The position numbers and the translations under genes were made by a program. From Stenopsyche tienmushanensis (lineage: Eukaryota; Arthropoda; Insecta; Trichoptera; Stenopsychidae), in the NCBI GenBank assembly GCA_008973525.1, contig WACJ01000285.1, positions 372,001-436,000 on the forward strand: a DNA stretch of 64,000 nucleotides, in the 5' to 3' direction. Positions within the stretch are counted from its first letter, which is position 1. The number at the start of each line of letters is the position of its first letter. The notes beneath the pieces are model-generated. The model was not told the DNA's origin and did no database searches. It worked only from the letters and a program-made list of their open reading frames with translations. Shown piece by piece: positions 33,464-43,398 of this stretch.

Positions 33464-33798
33464 CCATGGCTCGCATGGTTTCCTGATCTGACACCACTGA
33501 TTTTCTTTGTCTGAGGACGTGCCCTATTCCGTGGTTCGTATGGTTTCTAGATCCGAATACATTGGATTCTTTGGCATGATCCCCAGATTTGATATCACAG
33601 GATTTCTTTACCTGGGGTCGTAGTCTATTCCGTGGCTGGCACGGTCCCCCAGATCTGACACCACTGAATTTCATTGATTATAGACGTGCCCTCTTCCATG
33701 ATTCACACGATCTCCAGATTAAATACCACAGGATTTCTTTACCTGGCGACGTTCACTATTCCGTGATTCGCACAGTCTTCAGACCTGACACCACTGGC
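33464..33798. repeat. 65-bp minisatellite, five units
   Basis: Units start at 33464, 33529, 33630, 33696 and 33761, each with CCRTGGYTCGCAYGG-like text, then CCAGATCTGACACCAC and GATTTCTTT. Spacings are 65, 101, 66 and 65; the 101-bp unit holds an extra partial unit. One further unit lies inverted at about 34990-35045. Confidence 0.8.
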
Positions 33799-34914
33799 CT
33801 GCAAAATAATTAATTTACACACCAGAAGTGCTCACAAAATAAATCCTAATTAAAAGAATGTCGCCTTTGCAAAAATGAAAGAGGAAATGCTACGTCAGAT
33901 AATTACAGTTGAAATAAAAAAAGGGTATTGTGCGTGTATACAAAGCAGAGGTGACCAATTTGAAAAGAAATTGAAAATATATTTATTAAAAATATCTTAA
34001 ACATAAAAAAATAATATTTTCTTAAATCTGACCATAGGCAAACTGATGAATTTTGAAAATTTATTGAATGATTTGTTTGACATGTCCGAGTGATCATATG
34101 AGAGCTATACCTGCTCTAGTCTTAAAATTGGTCTTGTTTTAAATTGGTAGTCTAATTGACTTCTGATTCGCTTTAAGCATAATATAAATAAATTCAAAGT
34201 ATAGTTTGCATAACAAACAGTATGGAATTTCCTGAGATAAACATAGTTTGGGAAAAATCATATATAACAATACGAACCTAAATACGCCTCCAGCGACGTT
34301 GATTATATCCATGCTGTGCATATGAAGAAAAGCAACGAATCATCGATGCCAATTCATATAGAAATATTGAAGCCATCACTCGAAAATTGTTTCTATATAA
34401 ACATTCATAGCGGTTGGGTGATGATGTATTAAAAAGTGCGAGGGTGGTTCGAGTATCAATCAAAACTTTCTATTAAAGTCCCACACCTTGGAAGATCTCC
34501 ATCAACTCGAACAAAACATTGCTTCGATAATAAAAATCCGTTTTTGACAATCTAAATATTTTTCCAAGAATAAAAACACCTCGAAGCTCCACGAATTTCT
34601 CAGTGATCGAACGTGTGGTACATTGCTAAAACGTATTGGTATTAGTCTCCCTTAATTCTGTATTGATTATTGCGTTTATATGAGTTCATCGCTTATTGGA
34701 TATGTAATAGATTTGACCGAGATCATGTATGTATAAATAATCCAATAATAATTGTTTACAATGCGTGGAACATTGGGAATTTGGGCCAATCCAACTGTTA
34801 TTTCTTCGTTATTTGCGCGATGTGGCAGCCGAAATAATATGATGACGTCATTTGAGATGCAATAAAATTATTGATGAAGAGAATAATTATGCATCTATAC
34901 AGGGTGCTTTGTAT
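33799..34914. other. unassigned AT-rich DNA
   Basis: Nothing recognised. Confidence 0.4.
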
Positions 34915-35145
34915 ATGGACCCTTTTGCTACGTTTCACACGTAGCCCTACGTCCTGGGTGTCACACTATGTGTGAAGACAGAGACAAATAAATCCTATGG
35001 TGTCAGGTCTGGAGACCGCGCAAGACACGGAATAGGGCACTTCCCCATACATAGAAAAATAGGCCGCATGTCCCATATGTCAGGGTTGTCGAAATATTTT
35101 TTTTTACATTTTGAAAAAAAAACTCAAAATTTCACCTTTAACGCA
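34915..35145 (+). repeat. second copy of the 33310 repeat with one inverted minisatellite unit
   Basis: CCTTTTGCTACGTTTCACAC ... GGTGTCAGGTCTGGAGACCG and ACACGGAATAGGGCAC (inverse of the 65-bp unit) ... TCAGGGTTGTCGAAATA ... CAAAATTTCACC. The TTTAACGCATTCGTGGACAC just after resembles the TTAACGCATTC ends at 60689. Confidence 0.55.
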
Positions 35146-35411
35146 TTCGTGGACACAGATTACCGACGCAATTCATGAATATAAAATTGAGAATTAGTTG
35201 GGCATGTTTGGCTAATCTCCACGAAGTGTCAGTACGTTTATTTCCTTTTGAGCGCCACTTACACTAACAGCGTAAAAATAGCTGTTTCTTTTATAGTTTA
35301 TTGGGACACGATTTTCTAATTCAGGTGAAATAGTACTATTGTTTGAATTTATAATTGTTGGATGGAAAGTCGTAGTCACCAACTCTCCACTATTTCCTAA
35401 TAAGGATTTTA

Positions 35412-35545
35412 TTAACCCTTAAAGGGGTACTATCCCAGGGCCTGGGATCCCCCCTCCACTTATTCGAAAAAGCACTCTTGTACATTGAGCTCGGAGACAG
35501 AGACAGAAAGAGAACGTAGCGCAGTTCGGGAGACAGAGACGGAGA
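35412..35545 (+). repeat. TTAA-terminal repeat end
   Basis: TTAACCCTTAAAGGGGTACT, then CCAGGGCCTGGGATCCCCCC, GCACTCTTGTACATTGAGCT and GAGACAGAGACAGAAAGAG. It matches 6470-6955 in inverse orientation. Confidence 0.5.
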
Positions 35546-35602
35546 GCTTCCACGCATACATCGCACGATTGTATAGATCGTATCCAAATATATCTACTAA
35601 TA

Positions 35603-36218
35603 CAGTGGTACCTTGACATACGAGTGTTTTGAGATACGAGCCGCTAAGCGAGCGATATTTTGCTTTGAGATGAGAGCAAGATTTGAGATGCAAGGAATCG
35701 CACACTAGTTCAAGTTTATAAAGGTTCTCTAACTACCACACAACACTACTCCTATCCTGCAGCCCATGGATCAGCAGGTGATTTCTTCAAGGAGGTGCCT
35801 TCGAAGGATTGGAACCCGAAGAGTCAGTGGTAGAGGAGATTGTTTCTCTGGGAAAATCCATGGATCTGGAGGTGGATGAGAGAGATGTGAACGAACTCGT
35901 CGAAGAACAACCGAGTCTCAGGAGCTGATAACCGAGGAGTTAGATGATCTACATTCGCAGCAGCATACGGGGGTTCAACGAAATATTAGTTTTGAAGAGG
36001 AGCCAGAGATGGAGGAGGTTATCTCTACAAGAGATCTTGGGAATGTGGGAGAAAGTTGTAGAGTTCGTGGATAAAAATCACTCCGAAAAAGTTGAAATGC
36101 TGGTCGTGCATCGGAGTTATTCAACGAAACTTGCCTAACTCATTTCCGCAATATCCTGAATGAGGGGAAGAAACAAACCTCCTTGGACAGTTTTTTTAAA
36201 CGAAACAAAAACGACTGA
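35603..36218 (+). pseudogene. Tigger/pogo-like transposon with transposase C-terminus
   Basis: TA followed by CAGTGGTACCTTGACATACG (35603) is a typical Tigger terminus. Coding text follows: EGLEPEESVVEEIVSLGKSM near 35803, ELITEELDDLHSQQ, LGMWEKVVEFVDKNHSEKVE and ELFNETCLTHFRNILNEGKK followed by QTSLDSFFKR, stopping at TGA 36216-36218. This order is characteristic of the C-terminal tail of Tigger transposases (DDE_1 superfamily), after the catalytic core. The HTH and catalytic domains are deleted and there are about three frame changes. The 3' part continues past the MITE at 36245; the second terminus was not found. Confidence 0.85.
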
Positions 36219-36244
36219 GGTGGTGTTTTGGGAGCTGGAATGGA

Positions 36245-36548
36245 TTAACCCCTTCAACGCTACGTATCACTGTTAAAAGTGTCATCCGCAGTGACACGAT
36301 TTTTTCACCGCTAGCAGATACGTACGTCATATCTAGTATACGAAAATGGTATATCATCAAGTTCGAACAAGTCAGTTTCCGAGATGAATCATTCTTACAT
36401 CTAAAGCATAAAACACTGCAATCGGACATATCCGTGATTTTCTATTGAGGTTTGCTTAACTTTCACAATGCGTATATATCCGTCATGCCCACTTTGCAAG
36501 GACTTTGGTCTTGACGGATATATACGTCATATCCACTTAAGGGGTTAA
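36245..36548. mobile_element. 296-bp piggyBac-type MITE
   Basis: TTAA at both ends (36245-36248, 36545-36548) and inverted ends CCCCTTCAACGC and CCCCTTAAGTGG. Internal motifs TACGTACGTCATATC, CGTATATATCCGTCATGCCC and GACGGATATATACGTCATAT recur at 7394-7545 and 54470-54548. It carries no coding capacity. It interrupts the Tigger-like 3' region, which reads smoothly as GGAATGGATTAATGACATTT when the insert is removed. Confidence 0.82.
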
Positions 36549-36620
36549 TGACATTTCAATTAATTCATATCAACAGTGTTTACCTGTGAAATACCTAGGC
36601 TTGTGGTGGAGTCATAAAAA
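36549..36620 (+). repeat. Tigger-like 3' segment beyond the MITE
   Basis: TGACATTTCAATTAATTCAT continues the post-stop GGGAGCTGGAATGGATTAA sequence, which resembles the usual Tigger 3' UTR. The terminal CAGTGGTACC inverse was not found. Confidence 0.5.
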
Positions 36621-36795
36621 AAAGTTGTTCAAGAAGGGGTTCGCCAAATAAGAATATTGTTCCAGAGTAGGTCCATGGACTACATCAGAATAAGGATCAG
36701 GATCAGGAAAAGATATCTGTTTTCAAAAAATATATTTATAGTTACATTATAACCATAATGTAATTCCGAAATGTAATCGGCATAAAAAGGTCGCG

Positions 36796-36948
36796 ACTTG
36801 GACACAACTGGCGGTGTATAGGAACGTTATAAGTGTAAGTTAATATAAGCACACATACAAATGCGTGCGTATATTCGCAGATATATTCGGCGCAATGAAA
36901 ACTTATCACATCCGTCTGCAATTGCAGACGTGTCCGCAGATGCGTTAA
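36796..36948 (-). repeat. TTAA element end with a 16-bp palindrome
   Basis: The inverse copy of 60689-60800: GACTTGGACACAACTGGCGG, CACACATACAAATGCGTGCG, the palindrome GTCTGCAATTGCAGAC (36914-36929), GTGTCCGCAGATGCG and TTAA (36945-36948). Confidence 0.65.
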
Positions 36949-38139
36949 GCCTAAAAGCGGAAAGTTATATGAGAAAAACATCAAATTTATTTATGAATAC
37001 TATGGCGAATATCGGTTTTTACGAGCTACTTATATCAGCACACCGTCGTTCGTAAACATCGACATTATTAGAATATTCCGACATTTATAATAGTATAATT
37101 CGTTGAAAATTTACACAGCTGGCAGGTATTGTTTATAAATGTGATTTCGCACATATTGTCATATTTATGGCGATCGCATCGATCTGAATTCACGGTTTTC
37201 TTTCGAAATCCGTCTTTGGATCGGCACCTCGATTTTTCCTAGACAGACAAAATCGGAATCTCGCTTGTCACTGATTCTTTCTTAATGTGACAAGTTTATT
37301 GCAGGAGTTGACAGCCCTATAGCACTCCCATCCGAAAGTTAACTTATTATACCTCGGATTCGGGGTCTGAAGATCCGAATCAAGGTTGTCTTCTCGCATT
37401 TTCTTACCTCGTAAATTACGAGACCCATTATTCCGCTTGCGATGGTAGTAAGAAATTGTTGTATTTTCAGATAGCATTTGTGACAATCTGGGCCTTACCG
37501 ACTAGGCTTAATACTCGGGAGCATCATTCATTATTTTATTGATCGTAAACCTGAGGCCCACGACTACGCCCATGCTTCGAGCAAATTCTTATGCATTGCT
37601 GCTTTTAATGTATTAAACTTGCATATACATCATGCTTAATATATCCGCATGAGACACTTTGAATTATTGGATAGTTCAAGTCTTTGCCATCGTAAAACAC
37701 AGCAAATTCTAATACGTCAATGGCATTTCAACAATATCATCACAAGCAGTCAAATGCATAAATTGACCACTTCATTGTGCATCCAAGAGTATGAATCACA
37801 TCCATTTCATCAAATGTCTTAATAGTCACCACAATATGAACCTATAAAAGTATCAACCATATCTATTAAAAGTATGTACAATCTTAAAAGCTCGTAAGAA
37901 TGCTAATAAACTTCTCAATGTAAAGGGTTAACAATCAGGGTTATTATCATACAGATGGACATTATAGGGCTTTATTTGTTTTTAATAGAAAAATGTAGAT
38001 AAATCGATAGTACCACGATATCTTACAATGTAACAATGCGGGCTATGGATTTAATCCTCTATTAGATACCATGCATACAGTCGATGTAATTGAGATTTAA
38101 TTTCTATATATATCTTTTATAAATGGGTGGCCCGTATTC
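36949..38139. other. unassigned AT-rich DNA
   Basis: AATGTAAAGGGTTAAC near 37918 looks like a lone TTAA-element end. No gene recognised. Confidence 0.4.
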
Positions 38140-38760
38140 ATCTGTGGGCAATGGTTGAACCCCTGGGATAATGATGTGGAGTAGAGGTGTGCGGAATAGC
38201 CTCATCGGTTTGCTCGTCAAACGCAGCTAGAGTAGCCCAGCTAATATAAGTTGGGTGCGCAGGTCACCCTGTGCTGTGTACCCATAAAGCGGTGTGTGGA
38301 ACAGCCAATTACAGTAGTTGGTGGAGACTGTGTCAAAGACTCACCACTATCCTCAACATCCTAAGCAAACAGGGAAGAATGGTTTTAGGCTGTTCGAACG
38401 GCGACTCGTCTCCGTGGCTAAGTACTAAGAATGACCGAACCAATACGAGTAACATGGGGAAGGGCAGTCCGTCATCTTAGTCCATCCTCCTCTATCGCAC
38501 CTTCGGGTGCACATGGTCTGACGCTGGTCTTTCTCGCAGAAACCTCACCCCTTTAAAAGAGCGTGGAGCAAAAGGGATGGGTGCCTGGACGCCCCACGTG
38601 TAGCGCTTCTCGTGGAGCTAAGGGAACAGGGGAAGACACTCTTTGTATAGCTAGTCCGGGGTAACCTGGAACAGACCATACAGCAGCGCAGGAAATAGGG
38701 TCGATTATAATGACCCTCCAATTCAGTCAGTCGCTGTCTGATGTGTGTCGTCTCTGTCAC
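38140..38760. other. GC-rich block of unknown origin
   Basis: Visibly richer in G and C than its surroundings and without matches elsewhere in the window. A + frame near 38560-38640 reads WSKRDGCLDAPRV, then LLVELREQGKTLFV; a minus frame at 38545-38769 is also open. No family was recognised. It may be the 5' part of an otherwise absent retroelement. Confidence 0.35.
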
Positions 38761-38799
38761 CGTATTCATTGATTACTGATGTGTATGGAAGGCTGCTTG

Positions 38800-38915
38800 A
38801 GATGAGTTGAAATTGGAATTTATGTCCAAAGAGCCGTAAAGGTCTGCGCATAGCCGCAAATGTCTATGCAAAGAGCCGCATACGGCTCGTGAGCCACTCC
38901 TCCCGATTTTTTAGC
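38800..38915. repeat. probable hAT-MITE end
   Basis: AAGAGCCGCATACGGCTCGT followed by GAGCC resembles the ...GAGCCGCATGCGGCTC motif common near ends of hAT MITEs. No complete element could be bounded. Confidence 0.4.
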
Positions 38916-39069
38916 TGACCTAATCTAAACAACATTTCAAATTAAAAAACGAAAGGGAAGGGTATCCCCGGTAGTCTAGACATGCCGCCCCCCCTGCAGC
39001 TCTTCCCCCTCATACTGAGGTTGGACTCGTGAGAGCCTTCGTGAGGTTATAAGGCGGGGCATATCCTGT

Positions 39070-39535
39070 TTGAAAATATATTTATACCCCATGAGGATTG
39101 AAATTTTTATCAAACAGAAATCGTACACATCACCAGCACGATGAAGGCTACTAAATTGAGACATTCTCGCCGAAGTCTGGACGTTTGCAAACAGGGACGT
39201 AACTACTAATTGGCGAACTTAGGCAAAGTCTAGGGGCAGTAACTGTCCAATCTAAGTATGCATATATACAGTGCATATATATTTTTTAAAATTGTTATAT
39301 CAACCTTTCCCTACCGGTGATGTATTTACTACACGTCGACTCTAATAATGGGAATATCGATATTAAATATAATAGATACGGGCTTCAGAATTTTTCTATT
39401 CCTCCGTAATATAATTATGAATCACGTCAAAGTATTATAGTATATAAGTATTCATCTACAGCGACGGAAGTAAATGATTTTTCGGGAAATCGGGAATTTT
39501 GCGAGTTTTAATCCGCGTCTCAGCAGAAAGGAATT
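39070..39535 (+). repeat. hAT-derived repeat copy
   Basis: GGATTGAAATTTTTATCAAA, CAGAAATCGTACACATCACC, ACTAATTGGCGAACTTAGGC, CTACCGGTGATGTATTTACT, GGAATATCGATATTAAAT and GAAATCGGGAATTTTGCGAG. The same orientation as 4405. It is interrupted at about 39540. Confidence 0.7.
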
Positions 39536-39539
39536 TGAT

Positions 39540-39690
39540 CAATCAAATGATCTTGCGGGCCACTTTGGAAATGCATCATAGCTCCGCGGGCCGCATATAA
39601 AATTATATATCCCCATTTTAGATTTAGATACATTATAGACATTTTTTTTAAGTGAAAAAGTGGGCCGCGGGTTGGCTACCCCTGGTCTAA
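39540..39690. mobile_element. hAT-type MITE inside the hAT-derived repeat
   Basis: TGCGGGCCACTTTGGAAATG ... AAAGTGGGCCGCGGGTTGGC, then TACCCCTGGTCTA. The latter is the widespread CAGGGGTAGCCAACCCGCGGCCC hAT terminus. It sits between a hAT-A body (39070-39535) and a hAT-A terminus (39690-39735). Confidence 0.55.
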
Positions 39691-39740
39691 TGCAATCCCG
39701 GGATCGAAATTTCGCTCGGGATTGGAATCCCTATTGAAAA
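39690..39740 (+). repeat. hAT-derived terminal repeat
   Basis: CAATCCCGGGATCGAAAT ... TCGGGATTGGAATCCCTATT matches the family terminus GGGATTGGATTCCCTA. Confidence 0.55.
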
Positions 39741-39843
39741 GTAGCTCCTAAGGCAATAAAGGTTGAGCATCCACATTGTGGACAACATCTGCAAATAGAT
39801 AACCCAACTAGAATAGAGATAATTCATTTCGCCAAAGATAGTT

Positions 39844-39984
39844 CACGACGTTTTTATGGAACTATATAATCGTGTTATACGAAGCTCGAGTGTAGTTGCG
39901 TTTGGACCTCGTATAACACTGATTTGGATTATACGACGTTTTTGTGGAGCCATATGACCGTGTTATGCGAGGTCAATGTGTGGT
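39844..39984. repeat. 88-bp-spaced direct repeat
   Basis: YACGACGTTTTTRTGGARCY, then ATATRAYCGTGTTATRCGA, occurs at 39844 and 39932 in the same orientation, joined by CCTCGTATAACACTG. Possibly the subterminal part of a pogo-type element. Confidence 0.5.
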
Positions 39985-40052
39985 TTAAATGATATTTTTG
40001 TATTTTTAACTATTGTTAATGTTTCGTTTAGCAACATAAGCTTCTAAATACC

Positions 40053-40112
40053 AGGGCCGTAACTAGGGTATGATGCGCCCGTGGCAAGAATCAAAATTGC
40101 GCCCCCCCCCCC
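40053..40112 (+). repeat. PalR left end with poly-C tract
   Basis: CAGGGCCGTAACTAGGGTAT, GCGCCCGTGGCAAG and about 13 C. It defines the inverted partner of the right end ...TTACGGCCCTG. Confidence 0.6.
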
Positions 40113-40844
40113 CACATTTTCGGACGGATATTTTCAATACATTTTTTAAAGGTGATAAAATAATGTTTAATATTTTGACATTATTTTATTACAACATTGC
40201 TACATTAAAAAAAATGCTAATGTTAGTTATAAACAAAATGGCGTCGTTATAAGATATTTCATTAGACTTTTTTTATTGATATCAAGAATTTGTCGGATTT
40301 TTTCTATTGATCTGAAAACAATTTTTATTATGTGCAGGAGCAGAATATACCTATAAAATTATATAATTAAAAACTAAGTAGTTTTTTTAATTAAACTTTT
40401 ATATATTCTTGACAAATTTTACCCACAATTTTACAATATTATAGTGAGAAACCACCTAAAACTTCAGCCGGGTCAGTCAAAAACAGCCGTTTTTGAAAAT
40501 GCAGTTTCGAAAAAATGTCATTTAACCCATCGATGCACAGTTACCGTCAAATACCGTCATGTGTTAGCAAATAATACCTGCTTATTGCGCCAGAATAAGT
40601 TCATGCATACCGTCTTCGCCGACACTTCAAATCTTATCTCACACCGACGAAACTCATCAAAATGAAAACAAACTTAGGTGGCTCAAAAACTCTCAAACTT
40701 CTCAAAATAAGATAAATTAATTTTGATAAATAATTGGATTTTTGCGATATACCGACTTGAAGTACATACATATTATAAACATCAAGTACTAATGTAGTAA
40801 AAGTTTTATCGCATTCTACTTCCAATATATTTTACTTTGGTCTG
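40113..40844. other. unassigned AT-rich DNA
   Basis: Nothing recognised. A 73-codon frame (40444-40665) has no motif. Confidence 0.4.
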
Positions 40845-40965
40845 TTTTTATGCGGATCTTTTTTATGCGATTTTGATATTATGCCATTTTAAAAAATAAT
40901 GGAACTTATCCCTCATTTTTCTATAAAGAACAAAACTTTTTTATGCTAATACGCATAAAAAAGTC
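40845..40965 (-). repeat. 'TTTTTTTATGCG' family, degraded copy
   Basis: TTTATGCGGATCTTTTTTAT, GCGATTTTGATATTATGCC and ATAATGGAACTTATCC follow the family order. Confidence 0.45.
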
Positions 40966-41504
40966 TAAAATTGTCGGAAAAATATATTTGGGAAGAAATG
41001 ACTATCGGCGAAAACGAAGAATTAAATTTACAAAACATTAATACTTTACAGTCCGTGCGTTTCGCGCTAAGCTTCGCTGAAAGTCCGGGGGATTTCGTAA
41101 GAAATTCATGAAACTCTACTTCTTTCGTAAAATTGATATAATTCTTAAACCAGCTAATAGATTGAAACGAAATTTTAGTGGTGCCTACAAAAGAGCTTAC
41201 TGCACAGATATATTTAAACAAAACAGAGGTTTTCAATGTATGGTGCGTGTATCAGCGCGACAAAATGCAAAAAGTAACTTTTTGATTTGAATTATATAAA
41301 AAGGCATTTATCAAATGACACCCAAACACATGAACAAAAAATAAAGGCAACATACAGTTAGTTCATCGTTCTATTTAAAAATTATATTTGAATTGTGTAT
41401 TTTAACACTGAAAATTGGCAACTAAATTGAAATAAATTAAAATTGTAGCAACAGTACCAGACTTTTAGAGAAAAAGATGATGAATAATATCATCAAAGCT
41501 TCAG
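40966..41504. other. unassigned AT-rich DNA
   Basis: A 96-codon minus frame (40946-41236) has no recognised domain and was not called. Confidence 0.4.
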
Positions 41505-41750
41505 TTTGAAATGGAAAGAAGATGTGTCCCAATTATTCCGACTGATATGCTATTTGAATTGAAGCGCGTGCAGTTTCCGTTGCGAGCATCAACAGAGTAC
41601 AGGGAAACACAGGGCATGCGTGCATGCTTCTCACATGGACAGCTGTATGTGGGCTGCTCACGCCCAAATCATTTATTACCAGACGCTACGCACCATACGG
41701 ATTTTTTTTAAGCATCCAAGAGCACTTCATTAGCACGACATGAACGCGAT
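41505..41750 (+). pseudogene. Helitron helicase C-terminal fragment, best copy
   Basis: A single frame (41511-41711) reads VPIIPTDMLFELKRVQFPLR, then AS and, after diverged text, RACFSHGQLYVGCSRP. Helitron Rep-helicases read IPxIPxDxxFxFKRxQFPVR, then INKAQGQ, then CFSHGQLYVAxSR in the Pif1-type helicase domain (motifs V-VI). INK-QGNT is present in the neighbouring frame. The Rep nuclease domain is absent, so this is only the protein's end. It runs directly into Penelope-like sequence. Confidence 0.85.
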
Positions 41751-42140
41751 CTTTAGGACGAGAAAAAAGATAGGAAGCCTCCTATTTGACAAAAAGAAAA
41801 AAGTGAAAAACGAAAATCAGGGGGTTTATGAGATCGAATGCGCAGCCTGCATCATGTCGTACATTGAACAAACCAATAGATAGATCGCCCACAGGGTGAG
41901 AGGATATCAGAAAGCAGTTTTGCAATTGGATTACAAATCAGCAATAACCGAATATGTTACGAAGAACGATCATCACATCAATTTTGCGGCACATAAACTA
42001 TAGCAACAGTCAAAAACGTCAGCATCAAAATTACAAGAGATCAAAAAACGAAGAAACTCTGCAATCAACAGACGATATGACGGCACTAGCATTCCTAGAT
42101 TTTGGCTACCAATTTTACCGAAAATTAAAGCACCAATGAC
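41751..42140 (+). pseudogene. Penelope-like element GIY-YIG endonuclease fragment
   Basis: One frame reads KVKNENQGVYEIECAACI, MSYIEQTNR, a stop, then IAHRVRGYQKAVLQLDYKSA and ITEYVTKNDHHINFAAHKL before another stop. It matches the C-terminal GIY-YIG nuclease of Penelope-like retroelements: GVY and YIE stand for GIY and YIG, with CxxC between them, the catalytic Arg in HRV, and the ExxxxxHHI block. The YIG Gly is replaced by Glu, and two stops make it inactive. The reverse transcriptase domain is absent. Confidence 0.82.
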
Positions 42141-42229
42141 CAGCTAAAAGATCTGAAAGTGTAAACAATCTCCAATAAAGACCGCAAGGCAACGGCAATG
42201 GACGAAGGATGCTCACAAGGAGCACAGAA

Positions 42230-42400
42230 GTCAGGCATTTATTTTGATAATTAACGAGCACCATTCTTATCGCTGACCATTTTTTTTATTCCCCCTTTCT
42301 ATTTCTTCAAAAGTAAACTGACAGATTTGCACAGCAACTCATTCCTTTTATTTTCGCAACACAATAATAGGCAAAAATAATTAAGCAACAGCAAGCAGAT
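42230..42400 (+). repeat. dispersed repeat shared with 27960-28170
   Basis: TTTTGATAATTAACGAGCAC, ATTCCCCC, AAACTGACAGATTTGCACAG and TTTTATTTTCGCAACACAAT. It lies just 3' of the Penelope-like fragment. Confidence 0.5.
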
Positions 42401-42540
42401 GCTATGCATGTTGGACATAAGAAATTGAACATTTTTTTGTTGATTTTTTTTATTAATTTGAACTTATGTATTATGTTTTAATGCACCTATATCTTGAGTC
42501 ATATAAAAGCAATTCAAACAGAATACTCGCGCGCTAGTGC

Positions 42541-42618
42541 AACCATCACGACGAGCGCGTGGGAGCGGGGCGCCGCCCGGGGGCTCTGCCCCGAGAGCGC
42601 CCCCGCTCCGACGCTTTA
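42541..42618 (+). repeat. LTR-A 3' end fragment
   Basis: ACCATCACGACGAGCGCGTG followed by CCGCCCGGGGGCTCTGCCCC and CGCCCCCGCTCCGACGCTTT, ending ACA. Only the GC-rich last 80 bp of the LTR is present. Confidence 0.75.
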
Positions 42619-42826
42619 CATCAAGAGAAGCCAACTTTGGTGAATAGATGCACCATTATTTTCCAGCACGATAACGCGCGACCTCTGTTAACGAAATTGA
42701 AAAAAATTGCATTGAGAAAAAAACCGCAATAAATTGTAAGAACATCTAATATTGACATAATTTACATTTACTTACTTATTAGTGTTCCTCGTGTATTTTT
42801 CGTTTGGACGAAAATGAGGCAGGGGC

Positions 42827-42890
42827 GCATTGGCCGAGGGGCGCACTGGCCGAAAGGCGCACTGGCCGAGGGGCGCACTGGCCGAAGGGC
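42827..42890. repeat. 16-bp tandem repeat, four units
   Basis: GCAYTGGCCGARRGGC repeats at 42827, 42843, 42859 and 42875, strikingly GC-rich for this region. Minus-strand frames through it are low-complexity by-products. Confidence 0.85.
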
Positions 42891-43299
42891 GTAGGTGGTG
42901 TTGGCGCTGATGAAGCAATAATAAGGAGATGATACAACGAGCGCCGAAACACTTTTTTTCGGGTATCCAAAAATGACTAATCGGGTCAACATTTAAAATT
43001 CTTACGAGCTTCATTGGGAACACTGATTATCCATAAAATTGGATCACCGTTAAAGTGGAGATAAAGCATCGCTAATCAATTATTATATCATGTTGCTTTG
43101 AATTAATGACATCGATGGTGTTATCTATCTCGAGCCAATTATGAGTAATGAAGCAAGTATGTATTATACATATTATCTCCAAACAAAGAATCGGGAACCC
43201 CATGAGAGATATCGAAAATGACTCATTGCGAATCTTATGTCAATTTACGTGTTAATGCATTTAGAGTAAAATGGTCAAGTAAAATAAAAATCACGTACA
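42891..43299. other. unassigned DNA
   Basis: Nothing recognised. Confidence 0.4.
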
Positions 43300-43398
43300 A
43301 CTCTCTCAATCGGGTCGGTATCCTGCGTTTTGCGCCCCAATCCCTGTTGCGCCCGTGGCAGGCGCCTGCTTTGCCACGCTCTAGTTACGACTCTGCTA
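43300..43398 (+). repeat. PalR right-end fragment
   Basis: AACTCTCTCAATCGGGTCGG, TGCGTTTTGCGCCCC, GGCAGGCGCCTGCTTTGCCA and the end TTACGACTCTG. Confidence 0.65.

Noticed and set aside
33464..33798. CRISPR-like array
   Set aside because: Units are contiguous 65-mers with no constant repeat/variable spacer pattern, and the genome is eukaryotic in character.
40946..41236. 96-codon minus frame
   Set aside because: No family motif, and the sequence context is AT-rich repeat debris.
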